DNA from: Emydura subglobosa
Taxonomy: Eukaryota; Chordata; Testudines; Chelidae
Assembly (NCBI GenBank): GCA_007922225.1
Contig: ML679989.1
Span: 22,102,017-22,166,016, forward strand
DNA length: 64,000 bases
Reading direction: 5' to 3'
Shown here: positions 22,310 through 34,900 of the stretch, piece after piece
How the letters are laid out: the number at the start of each line of letters is the position of its first letter
How positions within the stretch are numbered: position 1 is the stretch's first letter
The notes under the pieces: model-generated
What the model saw: only the letters and a program-made list of their open reading frames with translations
Told to the model about the DNA's origin: nothing
The model's database searches: none
Made by a program: the position numbers and the translations under genes

Positions 22310-22590
22310 CCAGACATCATCTGCACTCAGAGTCAGCAGTGCTGGGAGCCTGTCCTGGATCTGCCTCAGGCCCCTTAGGTGACTTGGGGAAGTCATGTCG
22401 CCACTCTGCACCTCCAGTCTCCGCCAGTGAGTTGCGGATAACAATCCTGCCCTTGGGCTTGTCTATGTAGATCGTAAATGCTTCGGGACAGGGCCTGGCT
22501 CGCGCTCTGTGCACTGAAGCACTGAGCACAGCAGGGCCCTGCTTTCAGGTGGGGCTGCTGGGCCCATAGTAATCACCATGCAAGGTGGAT
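22310..22590 (-). repeat. MIR-like SINE remnant
   Basis: GGTGACTTGGGGAAGTCATG, then GGGACAGGGCCTGGCTCGCG and GCACTGAGCACAGCAGGGCCC are the reverse-oriented words of the MIR-like family also seen at 9855-10035 and 51290-51545. Confidence 0.5.
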
Positions 22591-22599
22591 AATCTTTGC

Positions 22600-23120
22600 C
22601 TCCCTCCTGGGGCTCTGAGGATAAATCCAGGAATGTGCCTGTGCTGCCAGACACCGTGGTGATGGAGGCCATGGGCACAGATGAGGCTGGATTGTGACCT
22701 CTGCATCTATGGCCTGCGGATTTTACAGTCCAGTGGGATACTGGGTGGGGAAAGGCTACGACCCCAGTCCTGCCCTGCTCCTCCAGGACTATTGCTCCCT
22801 CCCTGCCTGGCTTCTCTGGTTTGTTTTAATAAGGGATAAAGCCCCCTCTCGCACAGCAGCTCTTTCTACAGGAGAAACCAGTCGCAGCTGGATGTAGGGA
22901 ATGTGTTCAGGGAGCCAGGGGCAGTGGGGAATGTGGAAGGGAAAGCCAGCTGTTACGAAAGCAGGCGCTCTACATAAAACTCCACTGGCAGGGAAGGAGT
23001 TGTGGGGAGAGGCTGGGCTTGGGAGCATGTCAGTAAGGAGAGGGTCCCACCCAGGGCAAGCCTCTAGCCGGATCTCTTTGTCTCTTGTGTTTGCAGAGCC
23101 TCCCTCCCCCCGTTGTGCAC
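22600..23120. other. Intergenic, no gene recognised
   Basis: GC-rich sequence with short open frames in several phases; nothing recognisable. Confidence 0.35.
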
Positions 23121-23129
23121 TAGTAGAAC

Positions 23130-23360
23130 GTCTCTGTGTTAGAAACATGTTGCACATTCACAACCCCTCCCTTGCAAGGATCTCAAAGTGCTTCACAAAT
23201 CCAAAGGCATTAAACCCCACACATCCTCTGGCAGAAGCTATGTGCTACCAATGGGGAAACTGAGGCACAGCACAGGCCTTGCTGTTGCTGAAGGTCACAG
23301 AGGCAGCCAGCGGCAAAGCTGGGGTTAGAATCCCGGGGCCTTGACTCCCAGCGCTGTGTG
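23130..23360 (+). repeat. MIR-type SINE
   Basis: Reads AAGGATCTCAAAGTGCTTCAC, GGGGAAACTGAGGCACAGCAC, AAGGTCACAGAGGCAGCCAG and CTGGGGTTAGAATCCCGGGG in the order of a full MIR-like element. Confidence 0.75.
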
Positions 23361-23364
23361 TTAG

Positions 23365-24900
23365 GCTCAGGGCTCTCTTTCTTCTCGTGGCTACGAAGGC
23401 TGCTGCGTGGCACCTCTTGCCCTGGCACAAGGGCAGGGCCATTGCTGTCCACAATCTGCCATGGGGGAAGCGTGGCACAGAGAGGGGCCGGACTAACCAA
23501 AAGGCAGCCAGCCAAGCCTCAGGGCTGCCAGGCAGAGGGCCTCCCCACCGCAGCATGCGGCCCCTCCCTTTGGGCCCAGTCACCTCTCTCCCGTTTAATA
23601 ATATCTGTCTGCAAACGAGGTGAGCAAACCCAGACACCTCCCCCGCTCCAGGGAGCAGGCACAGGGATAGGGGGCTCTTTGGGAGTCTTCCATGCACTGC
23701 CCCGATCTGCCTGCCGTTTTCCTCCTTTCCCTCAAGGCCTCGTGTCATGGCTGTCTTCCTTCAGTGTCTCCCCCTCCCAGCTCAGCTCCCTGCACAGCGA
23801 GGGCGATGCTGCACCAAACCCAGCTGGTGCCCAGAGCAGGACGGGATGGGGCATGGAGGAGTATCAATAGAGGGGCCAGGGATGGGCCTTTACTTTGCCT
23901 CGGGTTTGCAAATCTCCCAGATAAGATAGTCCCAGTGCAGGAGTGATTAATATGTGGCTGGTTTACAGGGTAACCTGGAGAGATAATGGCAGGCAATGGG
24001 CTGTGAACTACAAAGTGTCTCATTCTACAGCACTGCCCTTGGGGTAGAGCTCCATGGCTGCAATCGTGTTCCTTATACAAAGTGACAGCAGAAACTCCTC
24101 TGTGGGTACAAGCTGAGACCCAACACCCCGCCTCTAGCTGCTGCAGAGTGGGCTGATGGCGCATTGCTTGCATTTGTGCCTTTGTTTCTACCACTACAAT
24201 TTAAATGCATGAAATTTCCCCAAAGCCCCAGATTCTTTCCCTCTATCACACAAGCTCAGACTGGCCAGAGCCCTAAGATTGGCTTTGTAAAGAGCAGGGC
24301 AGCTCAGCTGATAAACAGGACAAAGGAGTTTATCGACATTGAGAACCTTGAGATTGTTTAGTCTTCAGGGTAGAAAACTGAGAATTGTCCTCACTCAAAT
24401 CCTTTAACTAGCAAAGATTCTTCAACTGAGGCCCCTGGTCTGTTGGAGGTCACTGGACAGGAGACCAGAGCTAGGGGGCATAGAGGGCTAATACTTTGCA
24501 TGCCGGAGATATTGGTGACTAGGTGGAGTGCAGTACTGAGTCATGCCCCCAAATCATGAGATCTTTAAAACCAGTCACTGTTGGGTTCTCTTTATTCCCC
24601 TTCTAATTCCTGAGCCTTTGAGGGGTCGCGTTTTCAAGCTCTTCTCCACAGACACACGAGCAAGAAACTGCCGTGTTGTTTGTTTTTAAATGAAAGCTGA
24701 GATTCTCACCTAGCCCCATGACTCCAGAAGCTGGGGATTTAAGAAAATGCTAAATACCACAAGAGCTGGCAGCACAGGGCCTCAGCCTGGGCTGACAGAG
24801 GCAAGCAGGACTGCTGCAGTTAGCAAACACGGGAGGACTCTGTGGAAATGAACAAGTGAACAGAGTGTTAATCAGTGTAGACTGACATTCACCCAGTGCC
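23365..24900. other. Intergenic, no gene recognised
   Basis: No coding exon seen. The 170-aa open frame at 23358-23870 has no recognisable domain and overlaps open frames of similar length in other phases and on the minus strand. Confidence 0.35.
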
Positions 24901-24917
24901 CATGAAAGCCCTGTGTG

Positions 24918-26130
24918 AAAGGCAATTATGCCTGACCAACCTGATTGACATCTCTGAGGAGATGACTGGCTCTATGGATGTGGGGAAAGCGGTGGACGTG
25001 ATATACCTTGACTTTAGCAAAGCTTTTGATAGGGTTTCCCACAGTATTCTTGCCAGCAAGTTAAAGAAGTATCGGTTGGATGAATGGACTATAAGGGGGA
25101 TAGAGAGCTGGCTTGATCATTGGGCTCAATGGGTAGTGATCAATGGCTCCAAGTCTAGTTGGCAGTCGGTAACAAGCGGAGTGCCCCAGGGGTCGGTCCT
25201 AGGGTTAGGTTGATTCAACATCTTCATTAATGATCTGGAGGATGGGGTGGATTGCATCCTCAGCAAGCTCGCGGATGACACTAAGCTGAGGGGAGTGGTA
25301 GATACCCTGGAAGGTAGGGATAGGATACAGAGTGACCCAGACAAATTGGAGGATTGGGCCAAAAGAAATTTGATAGATTCGTCAAGGACAAGTGCAGAGT
25401 CCTGAACTTAGACGGAATAATCCCATGCACAGCTACAGACTGGGGACCACGGGCTAGACAGCAGTTCTGCAGAAAAGGACCTGGGAGTTAAAGTGGATAA
25501 GAAGCTGGATATGAGTCAGCAGTGTGCCCTGGTTGCCAAGAAGGCTAATGGCATATTGGGCTGCATTAGTAGGAACATGGCCAGCAAATCGAAGGAAGTG
25601 ATTATTCCCCTCTATTCAGCACTGGTGGGGCCATATTTGGAGTATTGTGTCCCCCCACTACAGAAGGTTGTGGACAAATTGGAGAGAGTCCAGCGGAGGG
25701 CAACGAAAATTATTAGGGGGCTGGAGCACAAGACTTATGAAGAGACACTGAGGGAACTGGGCTTGTTTAGTCTGCAGAAGAGAAGAATGAGGGGCGATTT
25801 GATGGCAGCCTTCAACTACCTGAAGGCGGTTCCAGGGAGGATGGAGCTAGGCTGTTCTCAGCGGAGGCAGATGACAGAACAAGAAGCAATGGTCTCAAGT
25901 TGCAGTGGGGGAGGTCTAGGTTGGACATTAGGAATAAGTTTTTCACTAGGAGGGTGGTGAAGCACTGGAATGGGTTCCTTAGGGAGGTGGTGGAACCTCC
26001 ATCCTTGGAGGTTTTTACGACTTGACTTTATAAAGCCCCTGGCTGGGATGATTTAGTTGGGGTTGATCCTGCTTTGAGCAGGGGGTTGGACTCAATGACC
26101 TCCTGAGGTTCCTTCCAATCCTAATCTTCT
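24918..26130 (+). mobile_element. CR1 LINE, 5'-truncated
   Basis: Second CR1 reverse-transcriptase fragment. It reads [20 protein letters not shown] and VTSGVPQGSVLG, then shifts frame; ADDTKL follows near 25273, and [20 protein letters not shown] near 25687-25745. It ends at a degraded CR1 tail near 26070-26130. Stops and shifts show it is inactive. Confidence 0.93.
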
Positions 26131-26139
26131 CTGCTTCTA

Positions 26140-26835
26140 TTAATTAGGAGTTGAATGTGGCAGGTGTGGTTTGGGCAGGCGTCAGAGCCTTGCACCAGGG
26201 GAATTGCTTCCTTTGTACCTTGGTTTTGTTGCACTAATCCCAAAGGGGGACACGCTTTGCCAATCATGCTTGTCTCTCGTGGCTTGGCATGTGCCTATTT
26301 GCACAGTGGAGCCAGTGCATTGCCCTGCAGCACACAGCAGGGACCGAAGACAATGTCTCCAATGCACTGAACCTTGCTGTAGGGCTTGGGGTAAAAATAA
26401 ACCCTTCGGAAGGTAACAGTGAAGGCCTTTGGACAAGGAAGCATAAAGTGAAAGACAGAGAAAAGTGCTAAGAAACATAAAAACTGTAGGTGTAAAGACC
26501 TCTCCCAGATTCATGGAAAGCGAAATACCCTGGGACTCCTTGTCTGGAAGAGGAAATGGCTGGTGCCTTTTGTAGGAAGCATGAGAAACTTTCTGCAGAA
26601 GGTGTTTTTGTGTGAGTGGGATAAGACCTCTGGGGTTCTGGCTTCACTGAAGTCAATTGGAGTGTGGCCAGGATTTCACCTCCAGAATTTGTTCTGGTGT
26701 TCCTGCAAAGGCCACGGAAGCAGAAAATGACCCTTTTCTCCAAGAACCTTGGTAAGATGCAACATGCCAAAGTCTGCCCTTGTCACCCCACAAAACACAG
26801 TCACAAAACGGCCTGGGAAAGGCGGCTATGCAAGG
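26140..26835. other. Intergenic, no gene recognised
   Basis: Includes at 26645-26690 a TTCACTGAAGTCAATTGGAG word followed by GGCCAGGATTTCACC, a relative of the hairpin repeat at 12889. No coding exon seen. Confidence 0.35.
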
Positions 26836-26840
26836 CTCTG

Positions 26841-27090
26841 AGGGTGTGTCTACAGTGCAACTGAAAACCCGCCACTGGCCCGGGCCAGCTGACTTGGCCT
26901 CCCGCAGCTCAGACTGCACTGGAGACATTTGGGCTCAGGCTGGAGCCCAGGTCCTAGGACCCTGGGAGGTAGGTGGGTCCCAGTGTTCAGGCTCCATATG
27001 GAGCCAGAACGTCTACACCGCAATTAAACAGCCCCGCAGCCCAAGTCCGAGTCAGCTGGCCCTGGGTTTCTAGCTGCAATGTAAACATGC
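26841..27090. mobile_element. hAT-like MITE
   Basis: Left end GGTGTGTCTACAGTGCAACT and right end AGCTGCAATGTAAACATGCC are imperfect inverted repeats. Inside are GCCCGGGCCAGCTGACTTGG and GTCTACACCGCAATTAAACA, words of a turtle MITE family I recall. About 250 bp, no transposase. Confidence 0.65.
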
Positions 27091-27094
27091 CATT

Positions 27095-28735
27095 TGGGAA
27101 GTAGCTCAGAAATGCATCCAGAACCAAGGCTCATCACTGCACTTACAGGGCCCCTAGCAGCTCTGAGGGTGAGCAAGTGGTGGTGGATGTTGAGTTATAG
27201 GCAGGATGGGAAACCTGGTACTTTGCTGCTAGTCGCCTTGGGATCGGGGCACCCAGGGAACGGGCCCAGGACTAAGAACAGCTTTAGGAGTTGTGGGGGT
27301 CAAGGCTCAAGAGCTCACATCAAAACTGACTTGGCCAGATTTCAATGGCACTGCCGTGAGCATGGGCTCTGCAGGCCACACTTCGCTGTTACCCTCCTCA
27401 CATCACTGCTGTGCATGCATCAGGGACAGCCACAAACTGGCTCATCTGGACTGGGGCGAGGTTCCTCCCCAGCATAGACTCCATCCACTGATCTCAAGAG
27501 ACACTTTCAAGCATTGCTAATTAAGGGCTTAATCCTGCACGGATTAATCTGAGCTCCTGGCCCTATACAGCCCTGATTGCCTTCCAGCACCTGAGCCGCC
27601 CCAGTGATGTCCACGGAAGGGAATCGGCTGCACCGCACTGCTTTGCTAGCCCAGCACACCCTGTTCGATGTTTCTGAGTGGGCACCAGCTACAGACAATC
27701 ACAAGGAGCCCTCAACAGGGTGCAGGGAGCTGTAGCAGGAGGCTAGCCTAGACTGGTCCTTGTGGAGCACGGGCAGGGAATGCCAGGCCTAGATTTCTGA
27801 CATGAGCTTTGTGCTGTACTTTGCTCTGGGACTGCCACGAGTTTGTTTTCGCAGCACGTGGAAATGCGCTGGAGTCTGGCTGACTGCCGGAGCAGCTGCC
27901 TGCTGGGAAGCAGTGGAACGCAAACAGAAAAGTGATTTTTGCAAAAAGAAAGTTTTCTCTGGTATCCGAGAGAGGAAGGATAAAGGAGGGTGGGAAGGAA
28001 TGACCAAGGGCTCAGGTGAATAACTAACCTCAGTACAAAACCCTCCAAAAGCTGTGTGGTATATTAGCGAGGAAGATTGAATTAGTTGCAACCCTGTGGC
28101 TGGTAGACAGTTAGGGGACTGTCTCATGGGATGGCTTGGATTCTGACATAAATTGAATCAAATGATCCAGTTTTAAACAGCCCCTGAATCTGAGACATGC
28201 AGCATGTCAGCACAGAGGCACACACTGTGCTCTCTCTCCCCCAGGCACTTCGTTTCTCTCCTGTCTTGCTTTTGTTGTTTTCCTGAATCTATGGCAAAAG
28301 CCATTCAGGATGTGAGTACATGGGTTGCTCTGTGCATGTGGGGAAACATGGCAAACCCTTTAGCTGGGTCAGGCTGGAACAATGTTCTCCTAGCCCCACT
28401 CTCCCTTAGGAATAGATTTGAACGTGGTCTTTCTCATCTGTTGATTGCCATTTACATCTTTTCCTTCTCCACCAGCTGAAGCCAAACTGTCTGCTGTTCC
28501 CGGGGGGCTCGGTGGGCTGCAAAACTGGCTGGGAGCCACTGTTTCTGCTGTGACAATTAAACAGTTAAACAGTTAAAGTCAACAGCAGGGAGCAGTTTGT
28601 GGGTTCCCAGCCTCTGCCTGTCCTTTGCATTTCCGAGCCTGCTCACTGGCTCACTCCCTCTTGCATAACCCAGCTCAGCAGGGGAGTGATGAGGCTGGCA
28701 TTTGCTAGTGTTATCCCACCCTGGGATATCAGCTG
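27095..28735. other. PTGDS upstream region, no gene recognised
   Basis: Mixed sequence. Near 28553-28576 there is a small (ACAGTTAA)n-type tandem repeat. At 28712-28726, ATCCCA and TGGGAT form an inverted repeat just upstream of the PTGDS TATA-like element. No coding exon seen. Confidence 0.4.
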
Positions 28736-28741
28736 CCTGCC

Positions 28742-28750
28742 AATAAATAG
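28742..28750 (+). promoter_or_regulatory. TATA-like element of PTGDS
   Basis: AATAAATAG followed by a GC-rich stretch, 108 bases before the PTGDS ATG. Implies a start near 28775. Confidence 0.45.
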
Positions 28751-28849
28751 GGGCTCGGCTGGGGCTCGTACACACACGCAGCCTGCCTCTTGCTCTGTTC
28801 TGCAGTGAGCTCAGCTCCCAAGGGCCCCAGGGAAGGAAGACCCAGAAGC

Positions 28850-28948
28850 ATGCAGGCCGTGCTGCTCAGCCTCATGGCGCTGGCCCTGTTCGGGGCTCTC
28901 CAAGCACAGGAGGAAGTCACTGTGCAACCCAACTTCCAGCAGGAGAAG
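28850..28948 (+). CDS. PTGDS: PTGDS exon 1 (coding part)
   Basis: 99 nt, residues 1-33: signal peptide and EEVTVQPNFQQEK. Start in context GAAGCATGC. Donor GTAACG, phase 0. Confidence 0.92.
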
Positions 28949-31900
28949 GTAACGGGCCCGTCCTGTGTGTACCCACGCCGAGGGGATTGGCTCCCTTCCT
29001 TCCGTTTTCAGAGGCAGGGATGGAGCTGGATCCTGAATACAGCTGCTCCTGGGAGCAGAGCACTTGGGAGCAGAGGGTGATTCAGACCCTTATGGAGGTT
29101 GGTGGGGGCCCATCTGAGAATTGGGGTCCTTTGCTGGTGCTGAGTTTCCCCCCCCCCCCCCTCCAGTTCAGAGCGTATTTGGATCTGGGGTTCTGGTTCA
29201 GTCCAGTAGAGGAGGGCTGGACCATTTGGATCCAGGTTCAGTTTCTGAACCTCTTGCACATGTGGGGCTGTATGTACAGCTCAGAGGGGATGAGGCATCT
29301 CTCCAGTGGGGGGTGGCGATTGTCCGGGCTCAGAGGGGGCTGGCAGGATCCCTGTGCAGGCTGGGCAGAGACAGGACCCTGCTGCAGCAAAGACTCCGCC
29401 CCCCTTGAGCCCAGCAGGGGCACAGTTAGCACCGAAGCAAATCTCTCCACGCCAGCTGAGCCAGGGTGAAGCATCCCCAGGACGAGCAACTGTGTTGAGA
29501 CGACTCAGTCGCCCCCTGTTTAGGGCTTTGCCCCAGGGCTTGAGTGGCAGGAGCTTCCCTGTCACAGTGTCGGGGAGGCAGTGCAGGCTGGGCCTGGGGC
29601 CTGGCTGCCTCGTGGAGTTACTCCAAATGTACACCATGGCAATGAGAGCAGGAGCCAGCCCCGTCTCTGCTCAGAGCATTGCATGGCCAGGGACAGCTGA
29701 TGCCAGGTGTGGGGTTGCTTTGCTATTAGCGCAGTGTGCGGAGCCCCGGGGAACCTGGGGGAGCGGGGGGAGTCCCACACTGGGGAGTGAGTTGGGTGCT
29801 GCCAGCCCGGATGGTCACAGACCAGGCCCTGCTTTTGTCTCCCTGTGGCAAGAGCTGCTCCCAGGAATGAGTCCATGACTGGGATCGGTCTCAGGCTGCA
29901 GCCCGCTGGTCTGTGGGCACCTCTGTGCCCGACTCCCACAGGACAGGGCTGTCCCAGTGCCGGATGAGCACCCTCTCTCAGCTGCTGTCAAGGGTTCCAG
30001 CTGCTGGATCCTGGAGTCTGAACAGAGTCCAAGCACTGCTGCTGTCTTGGGGTCCCTAGGCATACTCTTGGGGTGCAGACCTCTGTCTAGCACTCCCTCC
30101 TGAGAGCTGCGACCCCATGGCCCCTGCCCAGCCCTGGAACCAGAGTGACACCTCAGCCTCCTCTCACCCCCTCTCCCAGAACTCCAGCGTGTGGGTGTTG
30201 TGGGCCTGCCGCTAACCTGTGGGACTAGAGTAACACAAGAAACACAGACACTTTGCAGAGGAGTCTAACCCCAGCGCCCTTTTTTCAAGAGCATGAGACA
30301 CACGCAGCTCGGCACAGAAGTAATAAACTCGACATGCATTTTCCTCACCACCCCGGACGCTCTGTAGGCTGGGCTCAGAGGCCTCTGTGGCCATCCAGGG
30401 CACAAAAGACGAAATGCTTGGCTTGTCCTCTCACTCCCGGAGCCGCTCTCTCTAAGTCAGCTTGAGTTCTCTGACCTGGGCTGGTCCCACAGCTGCTCCA
30501 CCCCGCTCCCAAAGCACGCCAGTCTCTCCCCTCCACTCTCTGTGTCCTCTTCAAGCCCTTCCTTTCTCACCTCTGGGCCTCTTCTGTTTGGGGCGGTTCC
30601 CCCGGCTGGGGGACGGTGCCCTGTGCTGGTTTCCCTGCTCCTTTGTTCTCCCCAGGTGCTGCTGACACTCCTTCACCATCAGCTATTGCTCCTGCCTGGG
30701 TGGGACCTGGGTTAGGGCCTGTCAGTAACGGAGAAGCTGCGCGCCTCCAGGCAGGCCCTGAGACAGCAGTTTCCATAGGAACAACTTTTCAGTACCAACC
30801 AGATGCCTGGACAGAGTCCCCAGCTCCTTGCACTGGGTCTGGGAAAGCCAGAGCTCCGGAGCCTGCTTTCACCTGTGAAGGTCCCTAGGTCAATCCCCGG
30901 CTGGCCTGCACCCCCATGGTGGCTGCCCCATTGCATCTGCCAGTCTCAAAGCCAGGGCGCCATTGAGGAGGAGAGAGCGGGAGCCAGACACAGACCTGGC
31001 TTGGCTGGCAGGGGGCAGGACTAGCGCCCCGATGGGGCCAGGCTCTCCACAGCACAGTGAACACCTGCCCCCATGGGGGCCTGAGCTGTGGGGAGGGGCA
31101 ATTCTGGTCATTTCTGTCTGCCCGGGAAGGGCCCTGCCCCCCATGCAGGCAATGCCTAGAAGCCCCCCTGCTGCTGCTGGGGCCTGAGGCGTAGCGACAG
31201 GCGGGAGCGTTCCCAGGAAGCTGGGTGCCCATGGTGAGTGACTGGGAGACGGGAGGCTTGGAGTGGGCTTAGGGGGAGGTGGTTACTTGATGCTACCAAG
31301 AGGGCTCATGTTTATTGCCGAGCCCCTCGCGTGTGTCTGCAGGGCATGGGAGCTGGCCGGAGTCGGCACAGCCCTGCCTTCCCTGTGCCACGGGCGGCCA
31401 GGGTAAGCCCTGAGCTGCTCCACGGTTGTGGTGCTGCGTCAGCCCCTGGGGCTGCAGGCCAAGGGCGCCACTCGCTGCTGTGCTCAGAGGGAGCCGGCCG
31501 TGGTGGGCAGAGGAGCCTGGCAGCCGTGGCCCTTGCAAGCTCAGGCCAAGGCTGGGGGCCCTGCTAATCAGCTTTGCGAGCCCCTGGCCCCCCTTGTACC
31601 AGGCAACACCCAGCGTGGCTACCCAGAAAGGCCCATGCTGGCTTCCGGCCAGGCCTGAGGTGCGTGACGAAGAGAGTAGCAGAGGCTTTGCAAGCCAGAG
31701 CTGAGGGGAAGCTAGTCCAGCTCTGTCCCCTGCTGTGCCCGGCTCACGCTCACACGAGCTGCTCCTCTGGCTCAGCGACTGACGACTGACGTGGTGCCTG
31801 GCTGTGCAGGGCAGCACCCGTGCAGAGGGGCATGGGACGGGCAGCGCTGAGAAGTCGGGTGTGCCCATTCCACATACAGGAGCGAGGGCAGCAAGGGGCC

Positions 31901-34900
31901 TGGCAGGAAATGCATTAGCAGTCGATCAGAGGGCCAGGATTAGCCAGTGGAACTCACTGCCACATGAGTTTTTTGAAGCTAAAAGCTTAATAGGATTCCA
32001 AAGAGGACAAGGCATTTCTTAGTCTAGGAATGCTGAGAACAGTCACAGTTCCTGCCATCAGCCAGAGGTCAAACCCCTCCCGCTGCAAGGCATCTTCCAA
32101 CCGCTAGCCAAATGGGGAAACAGAATTGTGGCTGGCGGGCTGGTTAGGCCCAATAATCAGCCAGTAGGGAGAGCCTCACACCTTCCTCAGAAGCAGCTGG
32201 TCCTGGACCCTGTTTGAGACAGGACCCTGGGCTCGCTGGACCCACTCTGGCCTGCCCTGGCAATGCCCGTGGTAACCAGGGGCTGTGTGCAGTTCACAGG
32301 GAAGTGGTACAGCATCGGCCTGGCCTCCAGCTCCAGGTGGTTCAAGGAGAAGAAGCAAGTGCTGAAGATGTGCACCACGGTTGTCACGCTCGCAGCAGAT
32401 GGGAACCTGGATGTCACCTCCACCTACCCCAAGTAAGGCAGCCGGTGCTGCTGGAGCCACTGCCCTGCCTGGGGGGAAAGGCGCCGTCACCACCTCACAA
32501 GGCACATCCCACCCCCATCCTGGGGCCCTGCTGGCTCTGGGGGCCCCTCACCCCAGGATGCTCTCTTCCCCTCCCTCCAGGCCAGTCCCAGGGAGGCCCC
32601 AGGTGGGCTTGGGGTCCTCTCCCCATCTTGACAGGGACTCTGCCCCTGAGGCAGTGGGTGTGTGGTGCCCCTGGCTCAAGGGTCTGGGCAGTGAGGGGCC
32701 ATGGGAGCCGGGCACAAGCTGCCAGGAGCGAGGGCAGTGCTTAGCCCCAGTGCCCGGGCTCAGAGGCATGCAAACTGCCCCATGGGTGGGGAAGCCAGGT
32801 CCCCCCTGCAGTTGACCAGACTGAGTCCATGGCTCAGCCCCTCCTGGAACCTTCGGGATGTCAGTCAGAGCCTGGCCCGGTCCAAGGAGTGGGCCACAGC
32901 CAGGAGCCCTTGGAGAGTGCTGCTACCCCCTTCCTGGGGGGCAGCTGCCAGGTGCAGCGTCCTGTCCCTGCCGTGAGAGGGGCTGGAGTTCCCTGGCATG
33001 CCCTGCCTTAGACCCTCTGCATTGCCCCAGCCATGGGATTCCCACTGGGCCGCTGCATCAGTCTCCACCCCCTGCTCGTCTCAGTTCTGGCTGAGCGCTG
33101 GTCCCGGCTCTCACAGGCCCAGCAGGCTCCATTGCAAGTACCCTGCAGGGGCTGCTGTACTGTCCATGTGGGGTATGGTGGTCCAGACAGAAAGCTGTCC
33201 CGTGGGGATACACAGAACGCTTTGACTTCCCATCCAAGGATCTCAAAGCACTCTGGAGCCATTAATTAACGCTCACAACCATAAGTCAGCCAGGGTCATC
33301 CCTTTCGCAGATGGGGAAACTGAGGCACAGGGAAGGGAAGGGACTTGCCCAAAGTCACACAGCAAGTCAGTGGCAGAGCTGGGACTAGAATCCAGGAGTC
33401 CTGAGTCCTTGGCTCCCTGTTCTGGCTACTCGCCATGCAGCGGGGAGCTGAGAGCCGCGCATGCCAGCTGCTGGGATGGTTGAATGGCTCTCGAGATGTG
33501 CTGGTAACGGAGTCAATAAGGCTGACCTGACTCTGCCAGCTTGGGGGTGACGTCCAACACTGAGGCTCGCTGCAGCTTGCCCCCTGCCAGCGCACAGAGC
33601 CCTGGTATCCAGCAGCAAGGCGAGGTGCCCGGAGTCCTTGCCAGGCAGGCGCAGGACCTTAGTGAAGATGCTGTCTGAGCAGATTTCCTGGGCCAGCCCC
33701 AAAGGATCCCGCGTTGGGCTCATGTGCCCACTGCAAGGGATTCTGGGTGCTCGCTGCAGGACATGCCAGGCAGCAGCATGGAGGTCACGCCTTGGTTTGT
33801 TGTGTGCCTGAGGGTGGGGTCTGGCTGCGGGTATTTGGGGGAATTTCAGCTTTCCCAGCAGTGGCCATAGGGGGTCCATCCACTCTGGTTCCCGAGGGCC
33901 TGATCTGCAAGGTATTGACTGCCCTAGCTTCCGCTGAAGCTGGTGGGAGCTGACGGCTTGGGTGCCAGGGTGCAGGAGACACCATGTCCCACCCAAGTCC
34001 AGGGGCTGCTGGCTTTAAAGACCTTGAGGGGCTGAATCTCCTCTGTCTTGTGCCAGTGGCAGTGTGGACCCAGTGGAGCTCCAGGACTGTGAGATGAGAA
34101 CCGGGTCCACTTGTAAGGAACAGGAAGAGAGCCCAGGCAGGCACTGGGTATTGCCCACCAGCTGGGGGCACAGGGAGTCAGGGACCCTGCCTCAGCCTGC
34201 TAATGTGCGTGTTCTCTGCTTTTCCCACGCGCTGCCCCAGATTGGATCGGTGCGAGAAGAGGAACAGCCTCTTCCTCAAGACAGACCAGCCAGGCCGCTT
34301 CAGCTATAGCAGTCCACGTGAGTGCATGCGCGTGCAGGGCTGGCCACACGGCAGCATCCTGCCCTGCTCTGGCGCGCCGTGTCCTTGGTGGTGCCAGGCA
34401 GGGAGAGCAGGACAGTCTGCCCCTTTGTTGAGCAGGAGTCATTAGATAAACGAACCCACAGCTTTGTCCTTAGAAGCACCTTCCAGTCCAGCCCGGTCCA
34501 AAATGGGAGCTGATCACAAGGATTCAGTGCATGTAGCACTTAACTGTCCTGGAAAAGTGATCGAGGAGCTGCCAGCTGGAACCTCAGCCTGTGCCAAGGT
34601 GTCCTGCTGCCCTTGTACAAAGCGTGTGTGCAGTGGGCCAGGGCAGTGCCAAGGCTCCTAGCAGAGCGCACCAGTCAGATGACCTGCTGGTCACCACAGG
34701 GGATCCATCTGGAGAAGATTCAGGGCCGGATTCCCATCCCCACTGACCCACACTCTGCCCTGGTCTGATGCTGCAGCTGTGAGCTGTGTGAGGTCAGCGG
34801 TTGCTGGGAGTGCAGGGCTCCTTGGGAAGTCTGAGCCCCGAGGTTCTGCCATCTGGGCAGGTTCGGAAATGGCTCTGTAACCAGTATCCAGGCTAGGCTC

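Noticed and set aside
31293..31868. 191-codon minus-strand open frame in PTGDS intron 1
   Set aside because: Inside an intron, no domain, and overlapped by + strand frames of similar quality.
33385..33996. 203-codon minus-strand open frame in PTGDS intron 2
   Set aside because: Its downstream end overlaps a MIR element and the rest has no domain.
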